DNA from: Salinirubellus litoreus
GTDB taxonomy: Archaea > Halobacteriota > Halobacteria > Halobacteriales > Haloarculaceae
Direction: 5' to 3'
NCBI RefSeq assembly: GCF_037335815.1
Contig: NZ_CP147841.1
Span: 3,410,001-3,474,000 of the forward strand
Length of the DNA stretch: 64,000 nt
In this document: in pieces, positions 9,193 to 16,408 of the stretch
Numbering within the stretch: position 1 is the first letter of the stretch
Layout of the letters: each line of letters opens with the position of its first letter
Notes under the pieces: model-generated
What the model was told of the DNA's origin: nothing
What the model saw: the letters and a program-made list of their open reading frames with translations, nothing else
The model's database searches: none
Position numbers and translations under genes: made by a program

Positions 9193-9549
9193 CTACGCGT
9201 CCGTTACCTCGATCGACGTCGTGTCCCCGTGTGTCGTCTTGGGCAGGCGGAGTTCGAGTACCCCCCGCTCGATCGAGGCCTCGGCGTCGGTCCCGTCGGC
9301 GTCGGGCGGGAGCGGGAGTTCGGCGTCGAGGAACAGCGACCGGCTCTCCTCCAGGTAGCGGAACTCCGGCGGGAGCGCCTTCTCGCGCCGCGCCTCGATC
9401 CGGAGCCGCCCGTGTTCGACGGAGACGTCGACGGTCTCGGCGGTCGTCCCCGGCAGATCGACTACCAGGAGGTACGCCTCCTCGGACTCGAGCAGGTCCG
9501 CGAAGACGGCATCCGGCAGGTCACGCAGGGCGTCACGCAGCGCACTCAT
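9193..9549 (-). CDS. Hsp20/alpha-crystallin family small heat shock protein
   Basis: A 118-residue small heat shock protein of the holdase type. The alpha-crystallin beta-sandwich runs from about residue 24 (YLLVVDLPGTTAETVDVSVE) through RLRIEARREK to a C-terminal segment VLELRLPKT that holds the A-x-x-x-G-V-L-like family signature. The N-terminal region is short (about 22 residues), so its oligomers may be small. I choose ATG 9549 because the longer upstream reading includes the promoter palindrome. It is the first gene of a pair with the UbiB-like kinase. Confidence 0.85.
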   Translation of the reverse strand: MSALRDALRDLPDAVFADLLESEEAYLLVVDLPGTTAETVDVSVEHGRLRIEARREKALPPEFRYLEESRSLFLDAELPLPPDADGTDAEASIERGVLELRLPKTTHGDTTSIEVTDA

Positions 9550-9566
9550 ACTCCGGAGGAGGGGGC

Positions 9567-9586
9567 CGGGGGCGAAAAAGCCCCCG
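9567..9586 (-). promoter_or_regulatory. hsp20 promoter inside a GC palindrome
   Basis: CGGGGGC (9567-9573) and GCCCCCG (9580-9586) are perfect inverted arms around a 6-nt A-rich core; read on the minus strand the core is CTTTTTCG, a TATA-like element 24-31 nt before the ATG at 9549. A TATA box framed by a 7-bp palindrome is a natural repressor site. Confidence 0.5.
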
Positions 9587-9684
9587 AAAGAGGCCGAACG
9601 CACACGCCGAGCACGGTCACCGATCGCCGCTCACGTCCCGATCCGACCCGAACGGTCTCGTTCCGGGAGCGTCTCGGCGGAGCC

Positions 9685-10008
9685 GTGACGCGTTCACAGG
9701 GCAGTTCAACCGACCGATCACTGCCAACGGAAGCCGACAGTGGGTGGGTCGATCTCTCCAACGAGGGGCCCGCGGATCGCTCGGTGGCGGTCGTGGTCCG
9801 CCACCCCGACGATCGGACGAGCGTCGAGCGGGTCCGCCTCGCCGCCGGGAGCGCCGCCCGCGTCGGTTTGCCGGCGTCCGACGGCCACCTCACGGTGGGC
9901 TGCTACAGCGACGACGGCCACGGGGGGGTCAGCACGTACCACCCTAGAGAGTCGACGACGGTCGGGTTCACCCTCCGCGAGGGGTCGATACTGCTCGAGT
10001 CCGGCTGA
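9685..10008 (+). CDS. small beta-rich haloarchaeal protein
   Basis: A 107-residue protein beginning at GTG 9685 by my choice. It resembles an immunoglobulin-like or cupredoxin-like beta sandwich: alternating short strands (ADRSVAVVVRHPDD, ERVRLAAGSAARVGLP, GHLTVGCYSDDG, TTVGFTLREGSILLESG) with no signal peptide or cofactor motif. Longer in-frame readings upstream run antisense to hsp20 and are not credible. I do not recognise the family. It sits alone between the hsp20-ubiB pair and the lipoprotein gene. Confidence 0.5.
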   Translation: MTRSQGSSTDRSLPTEADSGWVDLSNEGPADRSVAVVVRHPDDRTSVERVRLAAGSAARVGLPASDGHLTVGCYSDDGHGGVSTYHPRESTTVGFTLREGSILLESG

Positions 10009-10098
10009 ACCGGTCGGGGGATGGCCGGGGACGGTCGGGCACCGGGAGCCGGTCGCGATGGGCTTTTGAACACCGACCACGGGGTAGCGACACACGCC

Positions 10099-11322
10099 AT
10101 GCAGACACGACGGCGGTACCTCCGGACGGTCGGGGCGGGAATCGGGGCGGCGACCGTCCTCGCCGGGTGCGTGACGTCCGCGGACGGGGACGGGGAGTTC
10201 GACCCGCTCGCCGGGACGCCCCTCGACCGCTCGGCTACTACCCAGTTCAGAATGGGGCTCCGTAACCGGGGCTACGTCGACGCGGCCGTCCCCGAGCGCG
10301 TGACGGTCGACTGGACGCTACCCGTCAATCGCGGCGAACACACCGCCGCGAAGTCCACGCCGGTCGCGGTGGGGGACGGTGACGGCGACATCGTGATCGC
10401 CGGCGACACCGGGGACGTCAGACGGGTGACTCCGGGGGGGGAGGTCGAGTGGAGTTCGTCGGTCGAGCGGACGACCCGGGGGATCCACGGCACGCCCGCG
10501 GTCGCCAACGGGACGGTCTACGTCGGCGCGTACGACGGCGCCATGTACGCCTTCGACCTCGAGACGGGCGCGCGCCGCTGGCGGACGGGTATCGGCGACG
10601 CTATCGGCTCCAGCCCGGTCTACTACAACGGCGTCTGCTACATCGCCGTCGAGTACTCGCCCCCGGACGGGAGCGTCGCCGCGCTCGACGCCGAGACGGG
10701 GGACGTCCGCTGGATCGACCGCCGACCCACGGACCACCCACACTCGACGGTCGCCATCCACCGCGAGGCCGATCGGCTGGTCGTCGGCTCGAACGACGGG
10801 GTCTGCTACGCCTGGACGTTCCCCGGGCTAGAGCGGGCGTGGACCTTCGAGACCGGCGGGGCGATCAAGGGCCCCGTCGCGACCCACGACGGCCTCGCCG
10901 TGTTCGGCTCCTGGGACGGGAACGTCTACGGGATCGACCTCGAAGACGGGAGCGAGGCGTGGTCGTTCGCCGCCGAGGAGGACGTCATGTCCGGGCCGGC
11001 CGTCGCCCACGACACCGTCTACGTCGGGAGCCACGACGCCCGGCTCTACGCGCTCGACGCCGCGACCGGCGAGGAGCGGTGGCGGTTCCAGGCCGGGGGG
11101 TGGATCATCGGCTCGGTGACGGCCACCCGCGAGCACGTCCTCGCGGGGGCGTACGACGCCCGGATGTACGCGCTCGACGCCGCGACCGGCGAGGAGACCT
11201 GGTCGGTCGAGGGTCGCGGCCACGCCACGAGCGCGGTGCTCGTCGACGAGGGTGCGCTCTACTACGCCGAGCGGGCGACCGGGGAGGAGCCGGGACTCCT
11301 CTACCGGCTCGTCGAGCCCTGA
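10099..11322 (+). CDS. Tat-exported lipoprotein with PQQ-like beta-propeller repeats
   Basis: A 407-residue secreted lipoprotein. The N-terminus has a twin-arginine signal (TRRRYLRTVGAG) and a lipobox (VLAGC), so it is probably exported folded and anchored outside by lipid. The rest is a beta-propeller with about seven PQQ-like blades of the form VYVGSHDARLYALDAATGEE-RW. No Trp docking or metal ligand for PQQ is evident, so it is more likely a binding or BamB-like scaffold protein than a dehydrogenase. The ATG at 10099 is 30 nt after CTTTTGA (10063-10069). Two adjacent blades share a 30-nt identical DNA segment (11047-11076, 11167-11196). Confidence 0.85.
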   Translation: MQTRRRYLRTVGAGIGAATVLAGCVTSADGDGEFDPLAGTPLDRSATTQFRMGLRNRGYVDAAVPERVTVDWTLPVNRGEHTAAKSTPVAVGDGDGDIVIAGDTGDVRRVTPGGEVEWSSSVERTTRGIHGTPAVANGTVYVGAYDGAMYAFDLETGARRWRTGIGDAIGSSPVYYNGVCYIAVEYSPPDGSVAALDAETGDVRWIDRRPTDHPHSTVAIHREADRLVVGSNDGVCYAWTFPGLERAWTFETGGAIKGPVATHDGLAVFGSWDGNVYGIDLEDGSEAWSFAAEEDVMSGPAVAHDTVYVGSHDARLYALDAATGEERWRFQAGGWIIGSVTATREHVLAGAYDARMYALDAATGEETWSVEGRGHATSAVLVDEGALYYAERATGEEPGLLYRLVEP

Positions 11323-11438
11323 GTGGGTCGAGTGGGGCCGACCGACTCGGAACCGCACGTCCCGACCGGTTCCCGTCCCCGGAGAACCACCGCTTCAGAA
11401 TATATCCCCCGGGAGCGTCCCTCTACCTGGTGAACACG

Positions 11439-12290
11439 ATGTCCGACCGACCCCGCCGGTGGCACGTCCTCGCGACGGTCGCCATCGTCGTCCTCGGTGC
11501 CGTCTCGGCGTTGCTCGGTCTGTTCCGTCAGGGCCACTACCGGGACGCGCCGGCGCTCGTGGAGCTGTACCGGGTACAGGACCTCACGATCCTCGCGATC
11601 GGCCTCCCCGTCCTCGCGGTCGGGCTCTGGTACGCGAGGCGGGGGTCGCTCCGCGGCCGCGTCGTCTGGCTCGGCGCGCTCGCGTACACGACCTACATGT
11701 GGGCCAGCATCGGCGCTCAGGTCACGTTCAACGAGCTGTTCCTCGTCTACGTCGCGCTGTTCACGCTCTCGCTGTTCACGCTCGTCGGCGGGCTCGTGAC
11801 CACCGACCCCGGGGCCGTCCGACGGTCCGTCGAGGGGCGGATCAATCCCCGGGTGTACGGCGCGCTCCTGGTCGTCATCGCGATCGGGCTCGCGTCGCTC
11901 TGGCTCTCCGAGATCGTCCCCGCGCTGCTTGACGGGACGGTGCCGCTCGGCGTCCGGGAGGCGGGACCGCAGGCGATGTTCTCGCACTTCCTCGACCTGG
12001 GCGTGGTCGTCCCCGCGATCCTGCTGTCCGCGGCGTGGCTCGTCCGGCGTCGTCCCTGGGGCTACGTTCTCGCCGGCGTCGTGCTCGTCCTCGGAACGAT
12101 ACTCTCGATCCCCATCTCGCTGATGACGCTCGTCCTGATGGCAGGGGACGCGGTCACGGTGACGCCGGTCGCGGCGTTCTTCAGCTTCCTGCCGCCGATA
12201 CTCGCCGGCGGGCTGGCCGTGACGTACCTCCGTGCCATGGGTGGACGGCGAGGTGGACCGACGAGTGAGGGACGGGGGCAGTCCACCTGA
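11439..12290 (+). CDS. polytopic membrane protein, unknown function
   Basis: A 283-residue protein with about eight hydrophobic helices (near residues 8-26, 41-58, 66-85, 90-110, 129-150, 176-196, 202-222 and 238-265) and short polar loops. It has no signal peptide and no conserved charged motif that I can tie to a transporter family. Start at ATG 11439; a GTG nine nt earlier is possible. An A/T-rich TATA-like GAATATATCC lies about 40 nt upstream. It stands alone between the propeller lipoprotein and the regulator at 12527. Distant kinship to DoxX/DUF-type haloarchaeal membrane proteins cannot be judged by eye. Confidence 0.65.
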   Translation: MSDRPRRWHVLATVAIVVLGAVSALLGLFRQGHYRDAPALVELYRVQDLTILAIGLPVLAVGLWYARRGSLRGRVVWLGALAYTTYMWASIGAQVTFNELFLVYVALFTLSLFTLVGGLVTTDPGAVRRSVEGRINPRVYGALLVVIAIGLASLWLSEIVPALLDGTVPLGVREAGPQAMFSHFLDLGVVVPAILLSAAWLVRRRPWGYVLAGVVLVLGTILSIPISLMTLVLMAGDAVTVTPVAAFFSFLPPILAGGLAVTYLRAMGGRRGGPTSEGRGQST

Positions 12291-12462
12291 CGTCCGCCAG
12301 GGCGTTCGGCTAGCGCCACAGTGGGATCGAGGGGCTTCCAGGTCGGATCACCGGGGGGCGGCCGTGAGTGCTTTTCCCTGTTGGATCGGTCGAACTCCGA
12401 AGAGGTCTACCGGCTCGAAAGTGGCGACAGTGATCGAGGGTCCGTTCGAGACCCCACCGGAA

Positions 12463-12482
12463 AGTTAACTAACATTCATGAA
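12463..12482. promoter_or_regulatory. paired 8-bp palindromes upstream of winged-helix gene
   Basis: AGTTAACT (12463-12470) and TTCATGAA (12475-12482) are two perfect self-complementary octamers with centres 12 bp apart, 45-65 bp before the ATG of a winged-helix regulator. They fit an autoregulatory operator region; nothing proves it. Confidence 0.35.
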
Positions 12483-12526
12483 CCTATAGAACCAGCGAAT
12501 GCTTCCCGCTAGACGGTAGATATCCC

Positions 12527-13468
12527 ATGACAGCACAGAACGAGGAGAGTCGGAGTATCGTCGAGGGCAGCGGCGGGTCGGAGAGCCGATCGCGTGCAGT
12601 CGCACCCGACGTGGCGTTCAAGACCATCGGGAACGAGACCCGTCTCGCCATCCTCGACGCGCTCTGGGGGCCGATGAAGTCAGGGACGATGAGGTTCGCG
12701 GAGCTCAGGAGGACGGTCGGGATGCGGGACGGCTCGCAGTTCAACTTCCACCTCGGGAAACTGGTGGATGGCGGGTTCGTGGAGAAGGTCGACGACACGT
12801 ACAGCCTCCACCAGGCGGGGGCACGAGTGATCTGCACGCTCCGGACCGGCTACCTCACCGATCACCCCGAGATCGAGGCGTTCGAGACGGCCGGGCGGTG
12901 TTACGTCTGCGAGGCACCGCTCGAGGCACGGTACGAGGACGAGATGTATGTCGTCGAGTGTTCCGGATGCGACAGACTCCACACTCGGGGTTGGTTCCCG
13001 CCGAACGTTCTGACCGGACGTACGCCCGAGGAGGCGCTACTCGTCGGCGAGAGAGCGATGAAGGCGTCTATCGCCCTCACGGTCGCGGGCATCTGTTCGG
13101 TCTGTAACGGCACGACTGTTCGTACCCTCTCTCGAGGGCCGTCCGACGTGCCCGTCCAGTCGGGGATCCTGGACGTGGAACGCGACGGGGGGATCAGGGA
13201 CTGGTACGTCTGTAGCCACTGTAGCGCCTGGGTGACCCGCTCTCCCGGTGACGCCGTCGTCGACCATCCCGCGGTAGTCGCGCTCTACAGCAATCACGGG
13301 GTCGACATCCGGACCTGCCCGCGCTGGGAACTGCCATGGACCATCGATACATCGGTCCTCGACGTCGTCTCCGAGGACCCGTTCCGGGTCCGACTCGCCG
13401 TCGCGTTCGAGGGCGACGAACGGGTGCTAACGCTCGACGAGGCGTTCGACGTCGTCTCCGTCGAGTGA
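12527..13468 (+). CDS. ArsR-type winged-helix protein with two zinc ribbons
   Basis: A 313-residue haloarchaeal regulator. The N-terminal winged helix runs from about residue 26 (VAFKTIGNETRLAILDAL) through the recognition helix region (SQFNFHLGKLVDGGFVEKVDDTY, to about 95), like ArsR/MarR proteins. The C-terminal half carries two zinc-ribbon-like units: CYVC plus CSGC (about 126-147), then CSVC plus CSHC (about 190-228), with the family's FPPNVLTGRTPEEAL linker between them. Such proteins are expanded in haloarchaea; their ligands and targets are unknown. It is likely cytoplasmic, dimeric and DNA-binding. Two octamer palindromes lie in its upstream region. Confidence 0.8.
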   Translation: MTAQNEESRSIVEGSGGSESRSRAVAPDVAFKTIGNETRLAILDALWGPMKSGTMRFAELRRTVGMRDGSQFNFHLGKLVDGGFVEKVDDTYSLHQAGARVICTLRTGYLTDHPEIEAFETAGRCYVCEAPLEARYEDEMYVVECSGCDRLHTRGWFPPNVLTGRTPEEALLVGERAMKASIALTVAGICSVCNGTTVRTLSRGPSDVPVQSGILDVERDGGIRDWYVCSHCSAWVTRSPGDAVVDHPAVVALYSNHGVDIRTCPRWELPWTIDTSVLDVVSEDPFRVRLAVAFEGDERVLTLDEAFDVVSVE

Positions 13469-13537
13469 CCGCATATACCGCCGTCGTTCGGACACACACG
13501 GATCCAGTCCGAACCCGGGGGAAGTTTTATTCAGCTA

Positions 13538-13547
13538 ACATATATCC
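13538..13547 (+). promoter_or_regulatory. TATA box of cupin gene
   Basis: ACATATATCC sits about 25-34 nt before the ATG at 13572, within a short AT-rich patch, the normal position for a leaderless haloarchaeal promoter. Confidence 0.45.
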
Positions 13548-13571
13548 CCCAGATCGGCGTCCAGTGGTCGG

Positions 13572-14183
13572 ATGAAGAACTTTAGCGGAACCGATACGAC
13601 CGTCCGGTCCGGGGACCCCAACCCGATCGACGGCGTACTCCGACGAACGGTGTTGAAAGCCGGTGCAGTCGCGGCTATCGCACTCGGCGCGAGCGGGTCC
13701 GTCGCCGCCAGACACTCCGGACACAGTGATACCCCCTCGGTCGAGTCCGCAGTCGACAGAGCGGAAGGGTTCAGCGTCGAGATCCTCGCGGGGCACGCGA
13801 ACTTCCCCGACGACGTCGCCGCGAAATTCCGTCTGAAGTACGACGGCGGAACGGGGACCGTCGTCTCGAACCTGCCGCGCGACGCATCGAGCGTCGTCTT
13901 CGCGAAGGTGACCTGGGATCCGGAGGGAACGTCCGGCTGGCACACCCACCCGGGGCCGGTCATCGTCAGCGTCGCGGAGGGCGAACTCGAGCTCGTCAAC
14001 GAACGCGACTGCGTCGTCCGCACCTACGCGGCGGGCGAGGCGTTCCTCGATCCCGGGCAGGGCAACATCCACGTGGCGAGGAACCCCAGCACGACCGAAG
14101 GGGCCGTGGCCTATGCGACGTTCCTCGGCGTGCCCGACGGCGAACCGGCGACCGTGTGGGTCCCGCCGGTGGACTGCCAGTAG
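13572..14183 (+). CDS. Tat-exported cupin-domain protein
   Basis: A 203-residue secreted protein. A twin-arginine signal (RRTVLKAGAVAAIALGASG, residues about 25-43) precedes a mature part ending in a conserved cupin barrel. The first cupin motif gives SGWHTHPGPVIVSVAEGELELV, with the two metal-ligand histidines, and the second appears as DPGQGNIHVARNPS with one histidine. The middle region (about 60-110) has no motif. Single-domain cupins bind metal and small carboxylates; the substrate here is unknown. It has no lipobox cysteine, so it is probably released or wall-associated. It is followed by two hairpins and the convergent menB. Confidence 0.8.
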   Translation: MKNFSGTDTTVRSGDPNPIDGVLRRTVLKAGAVAAIALGASGSVAARHSGHSDTPSVESAVDRAEGFSVEILAGHANFPDDVAAKFRLKYDGGTGTVVSNLPRDASSVVFAKVTWDPEGTSGWHTHPGPVIVSVAEGELELVNERDCVVRTYAAGEAFLDPGQGNIHVARNPSTTEGAVAYATFLGVPDGEPATVWVPPVDCQ

Positions 14184-14280
14184 CCCGGTCGCAGGGGCGT
14201 CCACCGACACCTGGGGTCCCGAGCCGAGCGAGTGACTATCTCTCGTCGGTGACGACCGGGACTTCCGAACTGCCCGTCTC

Positions 14281-14335
14281 GGTTCCTGCCGGACGGAACC
14301 ACCGCCAGTCGAACGCCGAGAAGGAGGTCTCCTTC
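14281..14335. terminator. two hairpins between convergent cupin and menB genes
   Basis: GGTTCC (14281-14286) pairs with GGAACC (14295-14300), and GAAGGAG (14320-14326) pairs with CTCCTTC (14329-14335). Two stems in a 170-bp gap between convergent genes suggest transcription termination from both sides. Confidence 0.4.
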
Positions 14336-14356
14336 GACAGGAGCGGTGGAGCGGCC

Positions 14357-15274
14357 TCAGTAGTGCCAGGGGAACCGGTCGAACTCGGGGTCCCGACCCT
14401 CGACGAACGCGTCCCGTCCTTCCCTGGCCTCCTCGGTCATGTATCCCAGCCTGGTGGCCTCGCCGGCGAACACCTGCTGGCCGACCATGCCGTCCGTATC
14501 GAGGTTGAAGGCGTACTTGAGCATCCGGATGGCCATCGGCGACTTCGAGAGGACCGCCTCGGCCCACTCCAGCGCGACCTCCTCCAGCTCCTCGTGGGGG
14601 ACCGCCTCGTTGACCATGCCCATCTCCACTGCTTCCTCGGCCGAGTAGGTCTTCCCGAGGAAGAACACCTCGCGGGCCTTCTTCTGGCCGATCTGGTTGG
14701 CGAGGTAGGCGCTCCCGAACCCGGCGTCGAACGACGCGACGTCGGGATCGGTCTGGAGGAACTTCGCGTGCTCCTCGCTAGCGAGCGTCATGTCGCAGAC
14801 GACGTGCAGCGAGTGGCCGCCGCCGACGGCCCACCCCGGCGCGACGCAGATCACCGGCTTCGGGATGTGACGGATGAGCCGCTGGACTTCCAGGATGTGG
14901 AGCCGGGGAGCCTGTCGGGCGCGGCGCTCGGCCTCCGTCTCGGCCTCTTCGGGTTCGCCTTCATCTTCGTACTCGTACCCGGCGTCCCCCCGGACGCGCT
15001 GGTCGCCCCCCGAGCAGAACGCCCAGCCGCCGTCCTTCGGTGAGGGGCCGTTCCCCGTCAGGAGCACACAGCCGATATCGGTCTGTCGCTTGGCGTGGTC
15101 GAGGGCGACGTACAGCTCGTCGACCGTCTCCGGCCGGAAGGCGTTCCTGACCTCCGGTCGGTCGAAGGCGATCCGCACCGCGTCGACGTCGACCCCGCGG
15201 TGGTAGGTGATGTCGCGGAAGTCGAACTCCGTGACCGTCTCCCAGCGCTCCGGGTCGAACAGCTCGGAAACCAT
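14357..15274 (-). CDS. menB: 1,4-dihydroxy-2-naphthoyl-CoA synthase
   Basis: Crotonase-fold enzyme that closes the second ring of menaquinone, turning o-succinylbenzoyl-CoA into dihydroxynaphthoyl-CoA. The 305 residues carry the MenB signatures: RPEVRNAFRPETVDEL, AFCSGGDQRVRG, the oxyanion segment GWAVGGGHSLHVVCDMTLAS and SFDAGFGSAYLANQIGQKKARE, plus a typical C-terminal FPWHY. An acidic insert (about 108-123) after the SGGDQ loop is a common haloarchaeal addition. I choose ATG 15274, since the upstream reading is the promoter: CCTTTTGTG lies about 30 nt before it. MenD and MenF are encoded 1.1 kb away. Confidence 0.95.
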   Translation of the reverse strand: MVSELFDPERWETVTEFDFRDITYHRGVDVDAVRIAFDRPEVRNAFRPETVDELYVALDHAKRQTDIGCVLLTGNGPSPKDGGWAFCSGGDQRVRGDAGYEYEDEGEPEEAETEAERRARQAPRLHILEVQRLIRHIPKPVICVAPGWAVGGGHSLHVVCDMTLASEEHAKFLQTDPDVASFDAGFGSAYLANQIGQKKAREVFFLGKTYSAEEAVEMGMVNEAVPHEELEEVALEWAEAVLSKSPMAIRMLKYAFNLDTDGMVGQQVFAGEATRLGYMTEEAREGRDAFVEGRDPEFDRFPWHY

Positions 15275-15498
15275 GGCTGGCGGACGCCCGGCGCGCACAA
15301 AAGGGTTGATAGTGGCCGCCGTCGCTCCACGGCGGGGTCGTCCGATCCGGACATCCCCGTCGGACGGCACTCCGGAAGGGATGGGGGGGAGCGACCACGA
15401 TCTCCCGGACTCCCTCGCATCGACGCGGTTTCGAGATCGGGGCTCGCCGATCCGAGTCGTGCGAAGGGTTTAGACGCGCCGCCGACGAGTCGGAGGCG

Positions 15499-16398
15499 AT
15501 GGTCGAGGCGTCGGGGGAGGGGGAGTGCGAGCCGACGTTCTACGAGACGCTCGGTGTCAGCGAGAGTGCGAATGCGGCGGAGATCCGCGCGGCCTACCGC
15601 GAGCGGGCGAAGGACACCCACCCCGACGTGAGCGACGCGCCGGACGCCGGACGCCGATTCAGGCGGGTCAAGCGCGCCCGGGAGGTGCTCACCGACGACT
15701 CGGAGCGCCGGCGATACGACCGCCTGGGCCACGAGGCGTACCTCGCGTTCGACGGGGCCGAAACGGGAGCCGACGCGACCGCGTCGGCTTCCCCCGGCGC
15801 TCACCCGACCGATCGTCGGACGGCCGGGGGCGAGTCGGCGTCGACGACCGCCGGAGACGGAACCACCGGGTCCGGTGGGCAGAGCAGGGGAGGGACCGCG
15901 TCGACGGGAACGGACGACACCCCCGGAGCAGGCGGGCGATCCGGTAGTCGTGGCCGTCGGGGCCGCTCGACGGCCGGATCCGCGACCCGGACTGCCGAGG
16001 TGGGTCCTGTCGGGCGGGTCGCTTACGGCCTGGCACGGTGGCTCGGGCTGGCCGGGACGCTCGTCAGCGCCTGGCAGTCCCGGCTCGGCCCCGCGGGAGC
16101 GGCCACCGCGCTGGCGACCTTCGCGGCCTACCCCGTCCTGCTGGCGAGCTCGGTGACGCCGCTGTTCCCCCTCCCCGTGAACCTCCTCGTCGGGCTGTGT
16201 ACGCTCGCGGTCCTGGGCTACCTGATCGTCCGACCGGCCGTCGGCGTGGCCGTCCTCGGGACCTGGCTGCTCGCGCTCCCCGTCGTCCTGACCCTCAGCG
16301 GTATCGGGGTACTCTCGCTCGGTGGGGTCTACGCGCTGACCCTGACCGGCGTCTCGCTGGTGCTCTGTGTCGCCACCCTCGCCGGCGTGTCGGTCTGA
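15499..16398 (+). CDS. membrane-anchored J-domain protein
   Basis: A 299-residue protein with an N-terminal DnaJ domain (about 10-75: FYETLGVSESANAAEIRAAY, the HPD motif in THPDVSD, and RRRYDRLGHEAY). A low-complexity Gly/Ser/Thr/Asp linker (about 85-165) leads to about five membrane helices (170-299). It lacks the Gly/Phe and zinc-finger parts of DnaJ proper, so it is a type III J protein that should recruit Hsp70 (DnaK) to the cytoplasmic membrane face. It lies between menB and menD on the opposite strand and ends 10 bp before menD's stop. A link to quinone synthesis is only positional. Confidence 0.85.
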   Translation: MVEASGEGECEPTFYETLGVSESANAAEIRAAYRERAKDTHPDVSDAPDAGRRFRRVKRAREVLTDDSERRRYDRLGHEAYLAFDGAETGADATASASPGAHPTDRRTAGGESASTTAGDGTTGSGGQSRGGTASTGTDDTPGAGGRSGSRGRRGRSTAGSATRTAEVGPVGRVAYGLARWLGLAGTLVSAWQSRLGPAGAATALATFAAYPVLLASSVTPLFPLPVNLLVGLCTLAVLGYLIVRPAVGVAVLGTWLLALPVVLTLSGIGVLSLGGVYALTLTGVSLVLCVATLAGVSV

Positions 16399-16408
16399 CC
16401 GCGCGAGG

